Source of the DNA: Hanleya hanleyi
Taxonomy: Eukaryota > Mollusca > Polyplacophora > Lepidopleurida > Hanleyidae
NCBI GenBank assembly: GCA_036873755.1
Contig: JAVTVY010045494.1
Coordinates: forward strand, 1 to 64,000
DNA: 64,000 nucleotides
Direction: 5' to 3'
The translations under genes and the position numbers were made by a program. The notes under the pieces were generated by a model, which was not told the DNA's origin, ran no database searches, and saw only the letters and a list, made by a program, of their open reading frames with translations. This document shows positions 57,140 through 64,000 of this stretch, piece by piece. Positions within the stretch are counted from its first letter, which is position 1. Every line of letters begins with the position of its first letter.

Positions 57140-59700
57140 CTCAAACGAGCCGTCTGAATTACAAGCGTCATTCATAATCCAGCCGTCGTCCATTAGAGAA
57201 TATCCGCGTCCATAATCCAAAGACCTATTCCATATTCCATATAACAGTATTAGCACCAAATTCAAAAAGACAATCATAGTATACATAAACATAGGCCTGT
57301 TTCCTGCAAGAGAGAAGCGGTCAACAGTTTTCAATGATGCCGGCAAGACATCATGATGTTCCAAAAAATATCAAATCCGTATCGCTGATCAGTATTCTTA
57401 ATCCATAATATTCGTTGTAAAGTCGTCATCTAAAGAATGATGTATCTCAGTCACGCTTTGATTGTGCCTGTTCATATGAGTACCATGAGGATCTTGAAGT
57501 ACATGGTTCATACGGCCCCTAGCCCCGGGTTAAGCGGAATTAGACACAAGTTACGAAACGTCAGCATCAGCATGCGATATGTATCGCCAAATTTGAGAAA
57601 CTTTGAGTGGAGGCGCTTGGTGGAATAGCCCTGTTTTATAAGTTTCTGCAACAATGTTTTGTGACGTTGATTAAAATCATCACATCTAACACAGGATCTA
57701 TCAAATGCTACTAAGCGAGATATGTATACGCCATATGCAGGTCCCACTGGAATATTACTATCCAGAAAGGGATAGCTTACGATGTCGAAATTGTAATCAT
57801 CTCTTTTGTCATAAAGTCGACGAGAGAGAATGCCCGCTTCATTTTTATAGAGATAGAGATCTAAATAAGATGTGCCTGTAGGGGGCTATCTGTAGTTTCC
57901 TTCAAATCCAGTGAATGTGGATATATATCCTTCACTGCGTCATTTATATAGCGATTATCCACAGCGAGAAGATCGTCTATATAGCGTTTGGCGAATGAGA
58001 AGGAACGGGCTTTGAGTGGATCGGTTTTTGAAAGCGCCAGCATATAGTCATATTCATAAGAGAACAGATACAGGTCAGCCAACAGGGATGCACAATTAGT
58101 ACCCATTGGAATACCTATATGCTGCTGATATATTGTGTTGCCAAATTTCACAGATATTTTTAATGAGAAATTCAAGCAACTCTATAAACAAAGAAACATC
58201 CCATGAATGATATCTCTTGTATGTAGTCGAGCTAAAGAATGCTTTATGGCTTCCGACATTAATGTATCTACGATCAGTTTTCTTGAACACAGATACTATT
58301 AATGAACTTATACGGTCAATAAGGTCCTGATGAGGGATTGTAGTATAGAGAGCCGAGAAATCCCATGTGGATACATGTCTGTACGGTATGTGACCTTTAG
58401 CATCAAGTTCTTCCGTAAGACATTTTGAGTTTTTCAATATCCACATACATTCAACGCCAGAGCTCTTAGAAATAGTGGCGCAATACCTTTCCCAAAATGC
58501 TTTTACCTCCTGAAGGGCCCTCGTCAATAGGGTTGAAAGAAGCCTGGTGGTGCAGCTTCTAGAACCAGCTATGAATCTAGCTTTGTATGGTGATTTATGC
58601 ATTTTGGGAGTCCAGTATATTTTTGGTATGTCGTTATGATTGGTTGGAAGACAAATACCTCTTTCTCTGAGAAACTTTTCGTGATTGTTAAATAAATCTT
58701 CCAGATTAAATGCAGTTTGGGAGTAAGTAGACGTATTTGATGAAGATATGTCTACACTCAATTCTTTAACCAGCACCTGGTAATAGTAATATTTACATAT
58801 GAATATTATATTATTCGGAGCTTTGTCTGCTGGGACTATGACGAATTTACTCTGGAGATTTGCTAGAACTTCTTGCGAATTGAGGTTTCTCAGTACTTGT
58901 TTTACTTGGGGAAGAGTACTTCTTGTCAATATGGCGGATTGTTTCAACGACCTTGCTCTTGGTGAGGTCCAGCCAATCAGCGAGTACTGTAGGTTCAACT
59001 TTTTCTCGCTTAGACCAATCAATAACGTACTGTTCTAATGCAGAAAGGACTATCTTCTGGTCGGCCTTCATATTTATTCTTCTTGGCTCTCTATATTTAG
59101 GTCCTTTCATCAGGAGTAATTTCAGATCCTTATCACTCACCACATCAAGGTCACCAGTCACAATATGTTTGCATGGTGTATAGATAAAGTTCGACGATTC
59201 ACAATCACAACTATAGCCTTCTGACGTGTATAAGTTCCAGTCAAACTCTTGACAGCATTGGAGTAATTGAATATTTTGGTGGCTATAGATTTAGTATACT
59301 TATATGAAATGCAAGGAGGTTCTGTGAACTTAAAATAGTTTGGTACAGCGTTGCGTACCTCTGGATCATTCAGGATTCGAGGTAAATTAATGATGTCCAG
59401 TCCTTTATCTAAGTAGTTGAGTTTCAAGAAAAGCCGATCTTGAGATGTTTCGATTATGCTCACTGGACGATACAACCGAAAATACGCTATATCTTGACAT
59501 ACTTTACTGATTTTTGGTGATATTATATTTCCTGAAGACACAGATTGTTGTATATCTCTGGCTATTTGATTTAAAGCTCTCAGAGGTAACGCATACAGAA
59601 CTGTACGTAAGCTATGTATACTATTGGGTGCGTTAGTTAAACCCACTAAGTAATTTAAAGTGATATGATCGTGAAATGATCGTGAATCATCGAACTATTA
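57140..59700 (-). pseudogene. Penelope-like retroelement with CxC motif and C-terminal reverse transcriptase (Naiad-type), frame-broken
   Basis: Read on the minus strand, an N-terminal part (LNYLDKGLDI, then CISYKYTKSIATKIFNY) leads to SCDCESS (CxC at 59201-59209), HIVTGDLDV and LLMKGPKYREP. The reverse transcriptase follows: VIVPADKAPNN, YWTPKMHKSPYKARF, motif A TWDFSALYTTIP (about 58336-58371), motif B IGIPMGTNC (about 58093-58119), motif C RYIDDLLAV (DD at 57972-57977), and PAYGVYISRL. CxC before the reverse transcriptase is described for Naiad elements, whose GIY-YIG endonuclease is N-terminal; no such endonuclease is seen here. Four frame breaks lie near 59215, 58935, 58160 and 57885, with few stops until the far 3' region, which recurs at 43355-43925. 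Confidence 0.75.
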
Positions 59701-59786
59701 AACTTTCGCCAACCATGGCTGCGTTGGCTCCGTTGTTGGTGTTTAAATAGTTGTGTAATGTTGGATATATTTGAGCGGCGGTTTGT

Positions 59787-59862
59787 AGAAGACTTTCCTC
59801 AAATTGAAGACTTTCCTCAAATTCCTCACTTACCTCAAGTTGAAGACTTTCCTCAAATTTCG
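59787..59862. repeat. GAAGACTTTCCTCAAATT minisatellite
   Basis: Four imperfect units of 15-18 bp. On the minus strand they read as an EESLQ(F/L) repeat within a 63-codon frame. Confidence 0.6.
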
Positions 59863-59897
59863 AGGTAATTTTTGACAATCTAATTAAAATTAAATCC

Positions 59898-60088
59898 TAT
59901 CTGCTCCCCATTTGGATACTGTCGCTTGTACGATCTAACAGGCTTGCAGTAACTCGCGTGTTAACCAATCCCGAGAACGCTTCATAGTTCTTTGAAGGGA
60001 ACATTGATGACAAAGAATTTTTGGTTGGCTCAGCCGAATTAGCCGGCTCGCTTCTCATGTTGCCCCGGTCTCGACATTGTGGCGCCAT
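59898..60088 (-). CDS. Possible small ORF or first exon with upstream CRE
   Basis: Minus-strand ATG at 60088 opens a 63-codon frame (MAPQCRDRGNMRSEPANSAEP and onwards to SIQMGSR) of balanced codon use. A palindromic TGACGTCA lies 37 bp upstream. It is not a recognised protein. It could be a first exon, the 5' part of the retroelement downstream, or chance; no donor was identified. Confidence 0.3.
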
Positions 60089-60124
60089 AATATGGAAATT
60101 CAGCCTAATTGGGCTGAGGATTCA

Positions 60125-60132
60125 TGACGTCA
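60125..60132. promoter_or_regulatory. Consensus CRE palindrome TGACGTCA
   Basis: An exact cAMP-response-element octamer, 37 bp upstream of the minus-strand ATG at 60088. Occurrence by chance in 64 kb is quite possible. Confidence 0.3.
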
Positions 60133-61429
60133 TTCATCCAAATTGTATATACTAGGCCCATGGCATCAAGGAAATGAGATGCCCTGTTAAATTTGGTTAA
60201 TTTAATTCAAAGATGATTATAGGCAACTAGGCCAAACAAAATAATGTGTGTTTACTGTTACATGCATTTTGAAAATAGGGAAGATAGGTAGGCATTTTTC
60301 TTTTATTTACTCCAAAATTTTATGACATATTTTTTTAGGGTAGGTAGGCACATTGCAAAAAATTAGCTCAAATTTTTTTCTCCGTATATTTAGGTTGAAT
60401 ATTACGTCAAATGTTCATGTTATCATCATCGATTAAACTGGAAAAATATCTACAAATCAAATCTTCGCTGCATGGATACTACCGTCATGCTGGCTGGATC
60501 AGGCAATGTCAGATGGAAGTAGATATCTGATTGGCGGAGGTGCAACAGCTTGTGAGCAATTGACCTATGACAGCAGAGATCTTTCAGCATTCGATGTGTG
60601 TTTAAATAGTTAAACCTGAAAAATAAGGACTCGGCCACGTAAATGGACTGGGTCGCCGTATTTCGGTCATTTTTTTTGCCAAAGTCACAAAAGACGGACG
60701 ATAGGTGCATTTTTGCTAGGTAGGGTTCATGCAGTAACAATAATTTGCTACAGAATATATACTGCCCTGATTGAGTTTTATCTAATATAAATAATTGTGT
60801 TTGTATTTCAATGATCTATAGGAACAGAAAAATACTGGACCCCAGTCATTGTGTGAATTGGTAACAGGATAATGGATTAGATTGGCTTGTGGACCTCATG
60901 TGAATACCAGTTATCCTCTCCTACAAGGAAAGGAAGTTACACCTGGAGGTGAGGAAATCTTATAATCACTGCATGTCTGAGAAAAAACTGTGGTATCCTG
61001 TTCATTTCTAAGAGGTGGGATGTCCCACCAGTTGTGGGGAAAGGGGTGCCAAACCGGTTATTTGTAGCTTATTTTGGAAAAAAACACAAAACATCTGAAG
61101 TTATGTCCCCCAAATATTTTTACGGGGCGATGTAGGCCCGTAGGGACTAATGATCCTGTCTTGTAGTCAGAATAAAATTGAGCACCGGCTCTGTGTCTTG
61201 CTAACACAGCAAAAAATAAGAGTTCTTACACGACAAGAAAGAGCTCTGAAACTTCCTACTTTAGAGTGTCCAGGTTTCTGTGTTTTTAATGTTCGCGTAT
61301 AGTTGCAGGTCTGATATGTTTAAGTTACATTTCCATTTATCTAATTTTATGCTTGTTTTCATTCATTTTTCAGTGGCACTACTTTCATGCTCAAAATATG
61401 TCGTCTGCTAAACCACAGACTTTCAGAGG
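60133..61429. other. Intergenic DNA, nothing recognised
   Basis: The minus-strand frame at 60450-60740 (96 codons) has no recognisable domain. No RNA gene or element terminus was seen. Confidence 0.35.
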
Positions 61430-62010
61430 GTTCCTCTGAGTGGGAAGAAGGATGGGCGGCCATCGTTAATTTATGCAAAATCATTAATGATCTCGTTCTC
61501 TGATACCGCTCAAGTGCTCGATGTAGAATTTGGTATACATTAACGATGCATCAAGAGACTTACGACAAATGACAGTTCTGGTTTCTCTGATTGGGCGAAA
61601 ACCTTGGTGGTCATCTTTAATTTATGCAAAATCTTTAATGATGTATATCTCTGATACCATTTCAGTGTTCTATACGAAACTTGGTATACAGCATCAAAGT
61701 ATCAAGAGGCTTTCAATTAATAACCACATCAGTTCCTCTGAGTGGCGGGAAGGATGAGCGGCCATCTTAAATTTATGCGAAATCATTAATGATCTCTATC
61801 TCTGATACCGTTCAAATGCTCGATGTAAAATTTGGTGTACATCATTGGTGCATCAAGAAACTTATGTAATGAATACCGGTTTCTCTGATTGGACGGAAAC
61901 CTTGGGGGTCATTACTAATTGCAAATTTTTGATAATCTGTATATTTGTGACATCTTGATTCAAATTGAATACATTATGAATGTACCCAGAGTCGAGGGGT
62001 TTTCAGATGC
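61430..62010 (+). repeat. Tandem repeat, about 150-bp units in an alternating A/B pattern
   Basis: Units start at 61430, 61581, 61732 and 61879. Odd units begin GTTCCTCTGAGTGG and even units GTTTCTCTGATTGG. All contain GGCCATC or GGTCATC, TTTATGCAAAATC(A/T)TTAATGAT and CTCTGATACC. The array ends in TTTTCAGATGCGCAGC. Confidence 0.75.
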
Positions 62011-63189
62011 GCAGCTTTGTATTGTTATTTACTGCTGAAGGATATGCTTTCTATTATCTGGAAAAAGTGATTTTTTTTTACAAATATTGGTAACATGCAG
62101 TGAAGACATTATTTTATCATTTCATCAGGTTGGTTTCATAATAAATGTCTGTCCCAGCGGTCACAAGTTATTTTTTTTTAATATATATATATGTGTACGA
62201 TTACACTAATGCACTAGAGATCTTGTTGAGAGGAATGTGTGAGACTACAAGTATCGCTCTTCGCCATGGGATGGAACATCAAAGAGTTAGTGGAATTATT
62301 CCAACAGCCTATTTTACATTTAAATCGCCCCATTTCAGTGCCTAAGGCTCTAGTTTTGCTATTTACCGAACATGTTTCAGGGCCAGCCCCTTGACTTACT
62401 GTACATTAGGGGTTAAGAGTTTCAAAGTTGTTTCAAATATGTTCCCAGTAACAGATCCATATTGCCTTCTGATGAAATGTTTTATAATACTTTTTTTATT
62501 GTCTTTTAAGGTGGCTATGTATGGTAAAACAGGTCCCTGTTGGTACTGCAGTCTTTACGAATAGTGATGATGGAAAAAATCACAAGGTTGTATTTTCTGG
62601 AGAAACAGCATGGCAACAAACTTCTCCCAACCCAGACCAATGTAGACGCACCTCTCCCAGGCGTTGTGTCATAGGAACTAGCTGAGCGACATAGTGTAAG
62701 TTGAAGTAAATTATTCATATCTGTTAGGAGAACATGGTACACATCAGTTCCACATTGCCAAGGTTGGCGGCTGTCACCCCCTCCCCCCCCATGAAGGGGA
62801 ATACAGGAATCACTTTTGTATTGCGTAACTGTACTGTGGATGATATCTCAGCTGCTATTTGATCGAAACATACATGAAGATGCTTAGTACCTTACTGATG
62901 TGCGTTGTCACATTCTTTTGCCTGTCATGACGATTCAGAGTTATGGCCCTTCAATATATGCTTATCCAGTCCATATCCTGGTTACTAATGACAGGACAAG
63001 TTTGAAACTTACATTGAAGAGTACCAGTATGCTGTGAATGTACACTGCCAGGTTCTATTTACTTCTCCTTTCAATCATCTCCCACCGAGTTATGAGTCTT
63101 TAGCGACAACATGTAAACTGCTGCATTGTTGTCTGGACTGTATCTTCCTTATTAGTTGGTCAAGGAGTCTTGACTTACACGAAGATGCT
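62011..63189. other. Intergenic DNA, nothing recognised
   Basis: Probably diverged flanks of the same repeat family (62880-63060 has similar phrasing). No gene seen. Confidence 0.3.
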
Positions 63190-63700
63190 CAGATATCATT
63201 CAACTGTTCCACAGAAAGTTGGAAAACATCATTGATACACCAGGAAACTTTAATTTATGCAAAATCATGAGTGATACATATCGCTGATACCATACCATTC
63301 AACTGTTCGATACAAATGTTGGGATACATCATTGATGAATCAAGACACTTTCAAATCAGGCAGAAACCTTGGTGGCCATCTTTAATCATGTAAATCATTA
63401 ATGATACCTACTATTCAACTGTTCAATATGAAAGTTCTCGTTACCAGTATGCCGTGAGAATGATAATTCCTAGGCAAGCTTAACTTGCATCACACATGCA
63501 TAGGGCCAGGGCCATAGAAAGCCTCATGCAAGATCATTAATGATCCATATCTCGAATACCATCAAACTGCTCACTATGAATCAGGTTTCTGTGGCCTGAT
63601 AACTTGGAGTTATCGAAGAATCGAGAGGTTTTCAGATGCACAGCTTCGTATATAAATTTGAAAAAAATATTACTTGTTCCTTGATAGATCTGTATATCTC
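63190..63700 (+). repeat. Diverged units of the 150-bp repeat
   Basis: TTTAATTTATGCAAAATCAT, GATACC, CTTGGTGGCCATCTTTAATC and TTTTCAGATGCACAGCTT recur in the order seen at 61430-62010. Confidence 0.6.
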
Positions 63701-63929
63701 GAACCCTATGCTGTTAGTTATATGAACATAAATGGTCTGACCAGTGATGAGAGTGATCTGAATTTATTGTGTTTTGTTTTAGCCAGTTTTGTAGGGGTCA
63801 ATGTTTGACTGCCATAATCATGGAATTCTAATTTCTGTTTGCTCAACCATATTTGTTTCCTGTATTAATTTATTATGATAGCTCGGGCATTCAGAATATA
63901 CTAATCATTTTTCATTGTTTGACTTCCAG

Positions 63930-64000
63930 GTTATGTTTGCAACCAGTTCAAGGGCACACCGTGGTCCAAAATAAGGAGAGGCATCACTCAGAAATGCCAT
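63930..64000 (+). CDS. Possible exon running off the window end
   Basis: A pyrimidine-rich acceptor (TTTGACTTCCAG ending at 63929) is followed by sequence open in one frame to the last base: YVCNQFKGTPWSKIRRGITQ and then KCH. There is no domain that I can name. Only 23 codons support it. Confidence 0.35.

Overview
This window looks like non-coding and repeat-rich nuclear DNA from an animal, most likely a marine invertebrate and probably a lophotrochozoan such as a mollusc. Genes have introns with canonical GT/AG splice sites, and there are no bacterial operons. The animal assignment rests on spliced laccase-type multicopper oxidase exons, two kinds of Penelope-like retroelement, tRNA- and 5S-derived SINEs, TTAA-flanked non-autonomous DNA transposons and a large satellite array. 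The mollusc guess is inference from this repertoire; no sequence search was possible.

Layout. 1-3.1 kb: the 3' end of a LINE, then a decayed Penelope-like fragment. 3.2-5.5 kb: two inverted-repeat (foldback) elements. 5.6-11.4 kb: three minus-strand exons of a laccase-like multicopper oxidase, with two foldback transposons in its introns, one only about 30 bp past a splice donor. 11.4-23.8 kb: non-coding DNA full of foldback elements, minisatellite palindromes, two complete TTAA-flanked elements and a hammerhead-ribozyme-like motif. 24.2-33.2 kb: about 50 tandem copies of a 180-bp satellite whose monomers each carry a GC-rich 14-bp dyad. 33.6 kb: a minus-strand signal-peptide exon. 35-37 kb: a foldback element and two SINE heads. 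37.2-41.7 kb: a duplicated block, a 617-codon Penelope-like reverse transcriptase/GIY-YIG endonuclease, and a 170-bp tandem array. 42.3-52.9 kb: fragments of a second Penelope-like family, a third TTAA element, a 515-bp tandem array and GGTGATG-type repeats. 53-60.1 kb: a candidate TTAA element containing a 5S-derived SINE, then a decayed Penelope-like element with a CxC motif upstream of its reverse transcriptase. 61.4-64 kb: tandem repeats and a possible exon running off the window.

How it fits together. The only clear host gene is the laccase-like oxidase, whose splice phases agree across all three exons. Its copper motif L1 (N-terminal) and motifs L3 and L4 (C-terminal) were not found here. 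The signal-peptide exon at 33.6 kb has the right strand and could be its first exon, which would place the satellite inside an intron, but that is unproven. Almost everything else is mobile or tandemly repeated DNA. The most notable theme is a set of foldback elements that share TATG(A/G)TGG-like termini while each carries a different minisatellite in its arms.
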